Shown here piece after piece: positions 16,207-23,937 of a DNA stretch of 53,413 nucleotides. The notes below the pieces were generated by a model. The model was given only the letters and a program-made list of their open reading frames with translations. It was not told the origin of the DNA and did no database searches. Position numbers and translations under genes: made by a program. The first letter of the stretch is position 1. Each line of letters starts with the position of its first letter. Source of the stretch: an uncultured Blautia sp. GTDB taxonomy: Bacteria > Bacillota > Clostridia > Lachnospirales > Lachnospiraceae. Where the stretch lies: contig CAKRPO010000011.1 in assembly GCA_934378195.1 (NCBI GenBank), positions 1 through 53,413 on the forward strand, read 5' to 3'.

Positions 16207-17505
16207 TCATTCATAATAGTCGCCGGAATCATCATATCCGCTATCACCTGTATCCTCATAGGAAGTATCTTCATAACCGGAATCATCGGATTCTGAAGAA
16301 TCTTCCCCATTATCTGCGGCAGAAGTCTGCGGCTGTGCACCCTCTGTATCTCCTACACCAGCTACACCTGTTGCATCCCTGATCGTTGTATAAACAGACT
16401 TCATGGAATCTGGCAGGACATCCACATGTACCTTCTGGATCTCCACTGCCGCCTCGTCCATATTCTGCTGCTGATAATACGTATAAGCCTGCAGAAGAGC
16501 CTGATAGCTCTCACTCTTTGTCTGTTCTGTCGTAAGCTCCTGCGTAACAGACTCGACTGTATCTCCAGATTCTTTTGCTTCTCCCTGTGCCTTTGTCAAC
16601 TCTGCACCCTGGCTGGCCAGAGATTCACTGTACTGCACAATCTGCTGATTCGCTTCCTGATAGATTCCCTGCCGGATTGCGGGCACTGCGAGCAGCCAGA
16701 AACCGATCACACCGGCAGCAATCCCGGTCATCAATATCACAAATGCCGAGATTCTGGAATGTTCTCTGTACACCGTCGGATGAATGATTTTCTCACTTCC
16801 AAGGATATCTGTATCCAGATATTCCTTTTCTTTACTGTCTGAACGGAACAGTCCTTTCTTCCTCTTCTCAAGCCTCGTCGTCACGCCGGTCTGCTCATCC
16901 ACTTCCCGCAGAAAACGGAGTGTTGTCGTATTGGTCTTATCGATTCTCGCTGCCTTTTTGAGGATTCTTCTCGCTTTATTCCATTCTCCGTTCTTCATCT
17001 GGATCAGCGCCAGCAGATGATAGCCTTTGATCAGTTTGGAATTCTGTGTCAGAATCTTGCGAAGCTGAATGGCAGCCATGTCCTCATGCCCCTCGCGGCA
17101 GAGCATCAGGGCATGGTTATATTTCTTGATCGTCTCATTAATCGCAGACAGCCTGTTAGGATTTGCCTGCAATTTGTTGATATATTCTGTTGCCAGGTTT
17201 CTGGTCGGCTGAAGGTTCTTACTGATCACCCACTCACTGAGCGCCGAAACAACTTCACCTGTTTCAAAATATACCAGTCCAAGCAGATTTCTTGCCCTGA
17301 TATTTCGTTTATCATACATCAGACTCTGTTTCAGACAGGCAATCGCACCGGACAGGTCACGAATACTGGCCTTCTCAAGTCCCTGATTATAAAAAACCTT
17401 TGACAGATAATCTACTTTTTTCTGAATCAGTACATTATACCCACAGCTCGGACAATAGTCCAGGTCCATATCTGTAAGAAATGCACCGCAGTTCATACAA
17501 TTCAT
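16207..17505 (-). CDS. Zinc-ribbon and TPR membrane protein, function unknown
   Basis: The 432-residue protein is a mosaic: a zinc ribbon at the N-terminus (CMNC at 3-6 and CPSC at 18-21), tetratricopeptide-type helical repeats at about 40-220 (for example GLVYFETGEVVSALSEW and GYHLLALIQMKNGEWNKARRIL), a membrane helix near 250-270, then an external Gln/Ser/Glu-rich coiled region, and an acidic Tyr/Asp/Ser-rich tail from about 385. The ribbon and TPR face the cytoplasm if the single helix spans inward-to-outward. The gene has an AAGGAG site and is the last of a co-directional run from valS. No specific function is assigned. Confidence 0.85.
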   Translation of the reverse strand: MNCMNCGAFLTDMDLDYCPSCGYNVLIQKKVDYLSKVFYNQGLEKASIRDLSGAIACLKQSLMYDKRNIRARNLLGLVYFETGEVVSALSEWVISKNLQPTRNLATEYINKLQANPNRLSAINETIKKYNHALMLCREGHEDMAAIQLRKILTQNSKLIKGYHLLALIQMKNGEWNKARRILKKAARIDKTNTTTLRFLREVDEQTGVTTRLEKRKKGLFRSDSKEKEYLDTDILGSEKIIHPTVYREHSRISAFVILMTGIAAGVIGFWLLAVPAIRQGIYQEANQQIVQYSESLASQGAELTKAQGEAKESGDTVESVTQELTTEQTKSESYQALLQAYTYYQQQNMDEAAVEIQKVHVDVLPDSMKSVYTTIRDATGVAGVGDTEGAQPQTSAADNGEDSSESDDSGYEDTSYEDTGDSGYDDSGDYYE

Positions 17506-17522
17506 GTAGTTCTCCTTGTATC

Positions 17523-17675
17523 TTATTTTACACGTCTGTTGCTCTTGGCTTCTCTCAATACTTCCTGAAGAACATCCAGAATGTCCGTCAGTTCTCTGTC
17601 ATAGATTGCACCCTCGGCATCCGTGACATCCAGACATGGTTCAAATTTCTTCAGTTCCTCTTCATAATCAATCAT
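17523..17675 (-). CDS. Small 50-residue protein, function unknown
   Basis: This short frame lies in the gap between folC and the TPR gene. It starts ATG at 17675 behind GGAGA and reads MIDYEEELKKFEPCLDVTDA..., with a basic end SNRRVK. It is acidic and probably helical, with one cysteine at position 14. Spacing of 11 bp from folC and 17 bp to the TPR gene, plus a proper ribosome binding site, support it as real. No family was recognised. Confidence 0.7.
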   Translation of the reverse strand: MIDYEEELKKFEPCLDVTDAEGAIYDRELTDILDVLQEVLREAKSNRRVK

Positions 17676-17686
17676 CGTATTCTCCT

Positions 17687-18988
17687 TTATCTTCCGATTC
17701 CCTTAAGAATGGCAGTCTTGATCTCACCTACCAGGTACAGGGAACCTACACAAAACAGCATACCATCTTCACCCTTCTCAGCCAGTGCCTTCTGAAATGC
17801 CTCTTCCACATCATCTATAGCCTCAGCATTCGGACATCCTTCTGTTCTGAAAATCTCCGCCAGCTTTTCTGACGGAACCTTACGGTATCCCCCAACCTGA
17901 GTAACAACCACATGACGGAAAGAAATCCTGTCAAGGATCGTTCGGATCATATCTGTATAATCTTTGTCATCAACGGCAGAGAAAAGAAGTGTCAGCGGAC
18001 AGTCCTTTTGAAAATGTGCTGCAGTCTCTACAAATTTCTCCACACCATCCTCATTGTGTGCGCCATCCACGATCACACCTGGAAGTACAGTTTCCATTCG
18101 TCCCTGCCAGCGGGTTTCCAAAAGCCCTTTCTTTACAGCCTCCATCGGAATCTCGATCTGACTTCGAAGTACTTCGATCGTTTTCAGCGCCAGAGATCCG
18201 TTCATCACCTGGTACTCTGCAATAAAAGGCAGTGAAAAAACTGTATTTCCATAATACTCATTCTCATATGAAAAATCAATGCCTGACCTTGTGTTTCGAA
18301 TGATTTTTGTGTCTTCTTTTCTTACTTCGTAATACGGACTTCCAAGTTCCTGTGCCCGTGTTCTGATCACGCCGGCCGCTCTCTGATCATTTCCATCGTA
18401 GATCACAGGTACACCCGGTACAATAATTCCTGCTTTCTCTCCTGCGATCGCTTCAATCGTGTTTCCAAGATACTGCATATGATCAAAGCTGATAGAAGTG
18501 ATCACACAGGCAACCGGATTTTCCACTGCAGTCGTGGCATCCAATCTTCCACCAAGCCCGGTCTCCAGAATCACATAATCCACACCTGCATCTGCAAAGA
18601 TCACCATTCCCATTAGAAAGAGAAATTCAAAATAGGTCGGATGATAGCTGCCTTCTGCGACCAGCTCATCAGCCAGTTTCTTTACTTTTTCAAAAGCATG
18701 CAGGAATGTATCGTTGTCGATATTCTTCTCATTGATCTGAAAACGTTCATTGATCACGACCAGATGCGGAGAAGTAAAAAGTCCGCAGGAGTATCCGGCC
18801 TCTCGCAAAACAGACGTCAGAAATGCACAGGTACTTCCCTTTCCATTGGTTCCGGCAACATGTACCACACGAAACTGATCCTGCGGGTCTCCCAGCCGAT
18901 GCAGACATTCCTTTGTGTGTTCCAGTTTATTCTTGGTTGTAAATTTCGGTGTTTCCTCAATATAAGCAACTGCTTCTTTGTAATTCAT
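17687..18988 (-). CDS. folC: Folylpolyglutamate synthase / dihydrofolate synthase
   Basis: FolC adds glutamate to dihydropteroate and folates using ATP, and belongs to the Mur ligase family. The 433 residues have the P-loop GTNGKGSTCAFL near 46-57, GLFTSPHLVVINERFQIN near 70-90, the family motif ETGLGGRLDATTAV near 145-158, SFDHMQYLGNTIEAIAGEKAGI, and DGAHNEDG near 305. The chosen ATG at 18988 matches the family start; upstream GTG codons are in frame but lack a better site. Its ribosome-binding region lies in one arm of a perfect 12-bp inverted repeat. Confidence 0.95.
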   Translation of the reverse strand: MNYKEAVAYIEETPKFTTKNKLEHTKECLHRLGDPQDQFRVVHVAGTNGKGSTCAFLTSVLREAGYSCGLFTSPHLVVINERFQINEKNIDNDTFLHAFEKVKKLADELVAEGSYHPTYFEFLFLMGMVIFADAGVDYVILETGLGGRLDATTAVENPVACVITSISFDHMQYLGNTIEAIAGEKAGIIVPGVPVIYDGNDQRAAGVIRTRAQELGSPYYEVRKEDTKIIRNTRSGIDFSYENEYYGNTVFSLPFIAEYQVMNGSLALKTIEVLRSQIEIPMEAVKKGLLETRWQGRMETVLPGVIVDGAHNEDGVEKFVETAAHFQKDCPLTLLFSAVDDKDYTDMIRTILDRISFRHVVVTQVGGYRKVPSEKLAEIFRTEGCPNAEAIDDVEEAFQKALAEKGEDGMLFCVGSLYLVGEIKTAILKGIGR

Positions 18989-18995
18989 AAAAAAA

Positions 18996-19076
18996 TTCAC
19001 CACTCATCTAATGTATTCGCAGTTTCTGATCTCTCAGGATCAGACCACTACGATATCATTATATATGAGTGGTGAA
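18996..19076 (-). promoter_or_regulatory. Inverted repeat overlapping the folC ribosome-binding region
   Basis: TTCACCACTCAT (18996-19007) and ATGAGTGGTGAA (19065-19076) are exact reverse complements, 57 bp apart. Between them an inner stem CTGATC..GATCAG is seen. In the folC transcript the arm GAGTGGTGAA sits just before the ATG, so pairing would hide the initiation region. It could be a translational switch or a palindromic repeat element. No ligand-binding class was recognised. Confidence 0.55.
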
Positions 19077-19115
19077 AGATGTCCAGTACTAATCGTAATC
19101 TTTTATTCGTCAGAA

Positions 19116-21137
19116 TCAGGATTCATCCGTCGGAAGTTTCCATTTATTTTCAGAATACAGCATATATGCCGAACGATCATAGCTCTTGCTCAGTGCTTTT
19201 CTTGTCGAACTGTTGCTGCGCTGTGAAACAGAAACTCTGTCAAAATCTTTCAGTTCCGTTCCGGATATCACAAGAGTCGTCGGATTCACATAAACCGTAT
19301 CGATCCATTCTCCATTCAGCTTAACCTGACTGGACGGAGTAAAGTTCGTCCCCTTCAGCCGATACGTAAAATCCGAGGCAGACACAAGATCCATGGAGTC
19401 CAGACTCACATCATAAAGTCCCATTCTCATTTTCGTTCTCTCGAATGTTTCTCCATTGTCTTTGTAAGAATACTGTTCTCCATAAAGAAGATCATATTGC
19501 AAGGTTTCCAGATCCACCTGATAATTTCTGGTATTTCTTCTGGCCTGATGATAACGGAAAACTGTTCCTTCATGAATACCTGCCCGATCCATAACCTCTG
19601 CCGCCATCTGATAAGCTGCAAGGTTCACATCTTTTTTCTCCATTCCAAAGTTATTCCACATAACATACTCTGTCTGGAACAGATATTTATTCTTCAGATC
19701 CTCTACTTTCAGTCCCATCGTTGGAAGATGATCTCCATACATAACGAGGATAACATCTTCCGGATAATCTGCAAGTGCATCTGTCAGCTCTTTAACAAAA
19801 TTATCCATCTCATGTATCTCATTGCAGTAATATTCCCACTGATTATTCTGTGCTTCAGAAGCAGCACCTGTAACCGTGATCTCCGGATCATCGATCAGCT
19901 CTTCTTCCGGATATGCACCATGGCCCTGTGTTGAGATTGTGTAAATATAGTCCGATCCCTCCGTAGAATCCAGGCATTTGATGATTTCATCTGTCAGAAC
20001 TTCATCCTTAGTCCATCCAAGTGGATTCTTATTTTCTTCTTCCGGCATATATTCTGCTGATGTAAAAGTATCAAATCCCAGATTTGGGAAAATGCTCCTT
20101 CTTCCGTAGAAGTTTGCTTCGTTATTATGTACTGCATGTGTAAAATATCCCAGGTTTTTCAGTACATACGGTGCACTTTCACAGGTTGTTTCTTTCAAGA
20201 TACTCTTATACGGATATTCACCAGGTCCGAAATAATGCAGACTCATACCTGTAATGGACTCAAATTCTGTGTTAGCCGTACCGGCACCAACTGATGGAAC
20301 CTTGTAATACCCCGAGGAATACTCCTTCATCAGTTTTCGGAATGTAGGAATCGGATCTTCGGAAATCTTCAGATAATTGACCAGCGTCGGATCAAAGAAG
20401 GATTCCAGCTGCAGAAAAATAATATTCGGCTTGCTGTTCTCATTCGTTGCCGGAAGATTGTCTTCTGTATTTTCAATCCTCTTAATCTCCTTCTCCGAAT
20501 AATCTCTCGGACAGTTGATTCCCGTGTCAAAAATTGTAACTGCCAGACAATATGGATACCCATAGTCTTCATAGGCAAACGCAATGTTTCCAAAGTAATT
20601 GGAAAGCACCCTCTTCTCCAGTGCCAGCTGTGTGATCCCCGCAAATGCAGCGATTCCCACAATGACCAGAAGAAGATCATAACGGAACTTTACTTTTCTC
20701 TGGTATTTCGGGCCTTTGATCAGCAGTGCCAGCAGAATAAGTACAAAAATTCCCAACACAATCAATGCCAGGATCACACCCCACGACGGCAGGTATTTAT
20801 TCAGGACTGCCATACCATCTGTCAGAAGATGCAGATCCGGACCGGTAAACGGTGTGACCCTGTTAGACAGGATCACGCCATTGATAATTCCAAGAAGCAG
20901 CCAGAACATGGATATCAGCACACGCCAGAACGTTCTCCGTCGGAACAGATATACCAGAAGGCTTGTTGTAAAGATCAGTCCTGCATTATATGCAAATACC
21001 AGCGGTTTTCCCGTCATATAAGTCCATGCTTCCGTAAAAGAATGACGGCTGATAGCTTCGATCAGAAAGTATCCGGCTGCACTGCACAGTGCATGAAGCA
21101 GCAGGGAAATCTTATTGCATATCTTATACAATTTCAT
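19116..21137 (-). CDS. LTA synthase family (sulfatase-fold) phosphoglycerol transferase
   Basis: Such enzymes transfer glycerol-phosphate units from phosphatidylglycerol to cell-surface polymers. The 673 residues begin with about five membrane helices (roughly 10-185), followed by an external sulfatase-fold domain starting at PNIIFLQLESFFD near 238. The likely catalytic threonine lies in GAGTANTEFESITGMS near 285-300, and metal-ligand motifs are NNEANFYGR, STQGHGAYP and MYGDHLP. A C-terminal beta-rich extension of about 90 residues follows (after about 580), longer than classic LtaS. The gene starts 15 bp after valS. The exact polymer made cannot be told. Confidence 0.88.
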   Translation of the reverse strand: MKLYKICNKISLLLHALCSAAGYFLIEAISRHSFTEAWTYMTGKPLVFAYNAGLIFTTSLLVYLFRRRTFWRVLISMFWLLLGIINGVILSNRVTPFTGPDLHLLTDGMAVLNKYLPSWGVILALIVLGIFVLILLALLIKGPKYQRKVKFRYDLLLVIVGIAAFAGITQLALEKRVLSNYFGNIAFAYEDYGYPYCLAVTIFDTGINCPRDYSEKEIKRIENTEDNLPATNENSKPNIIFLQLESFFDPTLVNYLKISEDPIPTFRKLMKEYSSGYYKVPSVGAGTANTEFESITGMSLHYFGPGEYPYKSILKETTCESAPYVLKNLGYFTHAVHNNEANFYGRRSIFPNLGFDTFTSAEYMPEEENKNPLGWTKDEVLTDEIIKCLDSTEGSDYIYTISTQGHGAYPEEELIDDPEITVTGAASEAQNNQWEYYCNEIHEMDNFVKELTDALADYPEDVILVMYGDHLPTMGLKVEDLKNKYLFQTEYVMWNNFGMEKKDVNLAAYQMAAEVMDRAGIHEGTVFRYHQARRNTRNYQVDLETLQYDLLYGEQYSYKDNGETFERTKMRMGLYDVSLDSMDLVSASDFTYRLKGTNFTPSSQVKLNGEWIDTVYVNPTTLVISGTELKDFDRVSVSQRSNSSTRKALSKSYDRSAYMLYSENKWKLPTDES

Positions 21138-21152
21138 CCAAATGCTCCTTTA

Positions 21153-23807
21153 TTACTTTTCCATCTGTGTAAGCTGTGTCTTTACCTTTTCCATCATTTC
21201 TTCATATTTCTGAAGTTTTTCTTTTTCTGCATTTACTTTTGCTTCCGGAGCTTTGTTGACAAAGTTCGGATTATTCAGCATACCCTGGCATCTTGCGATT
21301 TCTTTTGTGAGACGTTCCTGTTCTTTCTTCAGACGTTCCATCTCTTTTTCTCTGTCAACAAGATCTTCCAAAGGCATATATACAACCGCGTCAGATACGA
21401 CTACGGATACGGCATCTTCACCGATTCCCTCTTTGCCTTCCTGTACAAGGATTTCTTTGGCAAATGCAAGATTTACAAAAGACTTCTTGCATGCTTCATA
21501 TCTTGCGCATGTCTCGGCATCTTTACCTACAATGTGAAGGCTGGTCTTGCGGTTCATCGGTACATTCATCTCTGTACGTGTATTACGGATACCACGGACT
21601 GCTTCCTTGAAACTCTCGACTGCTTTTTCTGCTTCCGGGAATACCCATGCTTCCTGGTATATCGGCCAGTCAGAGATCATAATAGACTCTTCTTCCGGAA
21701 GAAGTGTACAGTAGATTTCCTCTGTGATAAACGGCATATATGGATGAAGCAGTTTCAGTCCTTCTGTCAGAGCGGTGCGAAGTGTCCAGAGTGCATCGTT
21801 AGCGGCCTTTGGATCTTCGTCTGCTTTCCAGAGACGTACTTTTGCCATTTCGATGTACCAGTCGCAGAGCTCATCCCACAGGAAGTCATATACTTTCTGT
21901 ACTGCGATTCCAAGTTCGTATTTGTCCATATTGTCTGTCACGTCACGAATGACTGTATTGAGCTTGGAAAGAATCCACTTATCCTCGAAGCAGAGATCAT
22001 TCAGATCTGCCGGTTCTGTAACAGTCTTGCCTTCCAGGTTCATCATAATAAAACGGGAAGCATTCCAGATCTTGTTGGCAAAGTTACGGCTGGATTCTAC
22101 ACGCTCCCAGTAGAAACGCATATCGTTTCCAGGTGCATTACCGGTGATCAGGGTCAGACGAAGTGCATCTGCTCCATATTTGTCGATAACTTCCAGAGGA
22201 TCGATACCATTTCCAAGAGACTTACTCATCTTACGTCCCTGAGAGTCACGTACCAGACCATGGATCAGTACATGATGGAACGGAACTTCTCCTGTCTGCT
22301 CCAGTGCGGAGAATACCATACGGATTACCCAGAAGAAGATGATGTCGTATCCTGTTACCAGGACATCTGTCGGATAGAAATATTCCAGTTCCGGTGTTTT
22401 TTCCGGCCATCCAAGTGTAGAGAACGGCCACAGAGCGGAGCTGAACCATGTATCCAGTGTATCCTCATCCTGATGAAGATGTGTACATCCACATTTCGGG
22501 CATTTTTCCGGCATTTCTTTGGCTACGACTACTTCGCCGCACTCATCACAGTAATAAGCCGGAATTCTGTGTCCCCACCAGAGCTGACGGGAAATACACC
22601 AGTCACGGATATTCTCCAGCCAGTGCAGATAGGTCTTGCCAAAGCTTGGCGGAACAAATTCCAGTTCTCCTGGTTTCAGAGCATCCATAGCTGCTTTGGC
22701 CATCTTATCCATACGAACAAACCACTGCGGTTTGATCATCGGCTCTACGGTTGTGCCGCAGCGGTCATGTGTACCAACGCTGTGGTTGTGTGGAACAACT
22801 TTGACCAGGAGTCCCTGTTCATCAAGGTCTGCTACCATTGCTTTACGGGCTTCGTAACGGTCCATTCCTGCATATTTACCACCAAGCGAATTGATGGTGG
22901 CATCATCATTCAGGATATTGATTTCTTCGAGGTTGTGGCGTTTGCCTACTTCGAAGTCATTCGGGTCGTGTGCCGGTGTGATCTTCACGCATCCTGTTCC
23001 AAATTCTTTGTCAACGTATTCGTCTGCAATAACCGGAATCTCACGGTCAGTGAGCGGCAGTTTCAGCATCTTGCCGATCAGATCTTTGTATCTCTCATCA
23101 TCCGGGTTAACTGCAACAGCTGTATCTCCAAGAAGTGTTTCCGGACGTGTTGTCGCGATCTCTACAAATCTTCCCTCTTCCCCTACGATCGGGTAATTGA
23201 TGTGCCAGAAAAATCCGTCCTGATCCTCATGCTCAACCTCCGCATCAGAAATGGAAGTCTGGCATACCGGACACCAGTTGATGATTCTGGATCCTTTGTA
23301 AATGTAACCTTTTTCATACAGACGAATGAATACTTCCTGTACTGCCCTGGAGCATCCTTCGTCCATGGTGAAGCGTTCTCTCTCCCAGTCTGCCGAAGCA
23401 CCGAGCTTCTTGAGCTGATTAATGATCTTTCCGCCGTATTCTTCTTTCCATGCCCATGCATGTTTGAGGAATTCTTCACGACCGATATCGTGTTTGTCGA
23501 TTCCTTCTTTTTTCAGTTTATCGATGACCTTGACCTCTGTTGCGATCGCAGCATGGTCAGTTCCCGGCTGCCAAAGAGCTTCATATCCCTGCATTCTCTT
23601 GAAACGGATCAGAATATCCTGCATAGTCTCATCGAGTGCATGTCCCATATGCAGCTGACCGGTTACGTTCGGCGGCGGCATAACGATGGTAAATGGTTTC
23701 TTGTCCGGGTTTACTTTTGCGTGGAAGTAACCGTTATCCATCCATTTCTGGTACAGACGGTCTTCCAGACCCTTCGGGTCATATGTCTTTGCAAGTTCTT
23801 TGCTCAT
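21153..23807 (-). CDS. valS: Valine--tRNA ligase
   Basis: ValRS is a class Ia enzyme that charges tRNA-Val and edits threonine. The 884 residues show PPPNVTGQLHMGHAL (HIGH-like, near 43-57), the editing-domain region TTRPETLLGDTAVAV near 225, and GRKMSKSLGNGIDP (KMSKS, near 525). A C-terminal coiled coil (PLEDLVDREKEMERLKKE onward) is also typical. The frame extends to 23894, but the ATG at 23807 with an AGGAGG site matches the family start. A promoter lies in the 130 bp gap upstream. No T-box leader was seen. Confidence 0.97.
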   Translation of the reverse strand: MSKELAKTYDPKGLEDRLYQKWMDNGYFHAKVNPDKKPFTIVMPPPNVTGQLHMGHALDETMQDILIRFKRMQGYEALWQPGTDHAAIATEVKVIDKLKKEGIDKHDIGREEFLKHAWAWKEEYGGKIINQLKKLGASADWERERFTMDEGCSRAVQEVFIRLYEKGYIYKGSRIINWCPVCQTSISDAEVEHEDQDGFFWHINYPIVGEEGRFVEIATTRPETLLGDTAVAVNPDDERYKDLIGKMLKLPLTDREIPVIADEYVDKEFGTGCVKITPAHDPNDFEVGKRHNLEEINILNDDATINSLGGKYAGMDRYEARKAMVADLDEQGLLVKVVPHNHSVGTHDRCGTTVEPMIKPQWFVRMDKMAKAAMDALKPGELEFVPPSFGKTYLHWLENIRDWCISRQLWWGHRIPAYYCDECGEVVVAKEMPEKCPKCGCTHLHQDEDTLDTWFSSALWPFSTLGWPEKTPELEYFYPTDVLVTGYDIIFFWVIRMVFSALEQTGEVPFHHVLIHGLVRDSQGRKMSKSLGNGIDPLEVIDKYGADALRLTLITGNAPGNDMRFYWERVESSRNFANKIWNASRFIMMNLEGKTVTEPADLNDLCFEDKWILSKLNTVIRDVTDNMDKYELGIAVQKVYDFLWDELCDWYIEMAKVRLWKADEDPKAANDALWTLRTALTEGLKLLHPYMPFITEEIYCTLLPEEESIMISDWPIYQEAWVFPEAEKAVESFKEAVRGIRNTRTEMNVPMNRKTSLHIVGKDAETCARYEACKKSFVNLAFAKEILVQEGKEGIGEDAVSVVVSDAVVYMPLEDLVDREKEMERLKKEQERLTKEIARCQGMLNNPNFVNKAPEAKVNAEKEKLQKYEEMMEKVKTQLTQMEK

Positions 23808-23833
23808 AATGTCCTCCTGATTAAAAAAAAAGC

Positions 23834-23908
23834 ATCTCCCATCTACTGTAATTGCATTTTTTCGCCTTGTCAAGACGGATTGCGCATTTTTCACAGAATC
23901 TGGGAGAT
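23834..23908 (-). promoter_or_regulatory. valS promoter embedded in a stem-forming region
   Basis: A sigma-A-like promoter has -35 TTGACA (23868-23873), a 17 bp spacer and -10 TACAGT (23845-23850). Around it, ATCTCCCA (23834-23841) and TGGGAGAT (23901-23908) are exact complements, and the minus strand then runs GC followed by nine T. Transcripts from the upstream permease would form a long terminator-like stem, whereas those from the promoter start inside it. Confidence 0.55.
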
Positions 23909-23937
23909 TTACTTTCCTATATTATTTTTTCAAATCG

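Noticed and set aside
23808..23937. T-box riboswitch ahead of valS
   Set aside because: The gap is too short, and no AGGGTGGnACCGCG-like T-box sequence is present.
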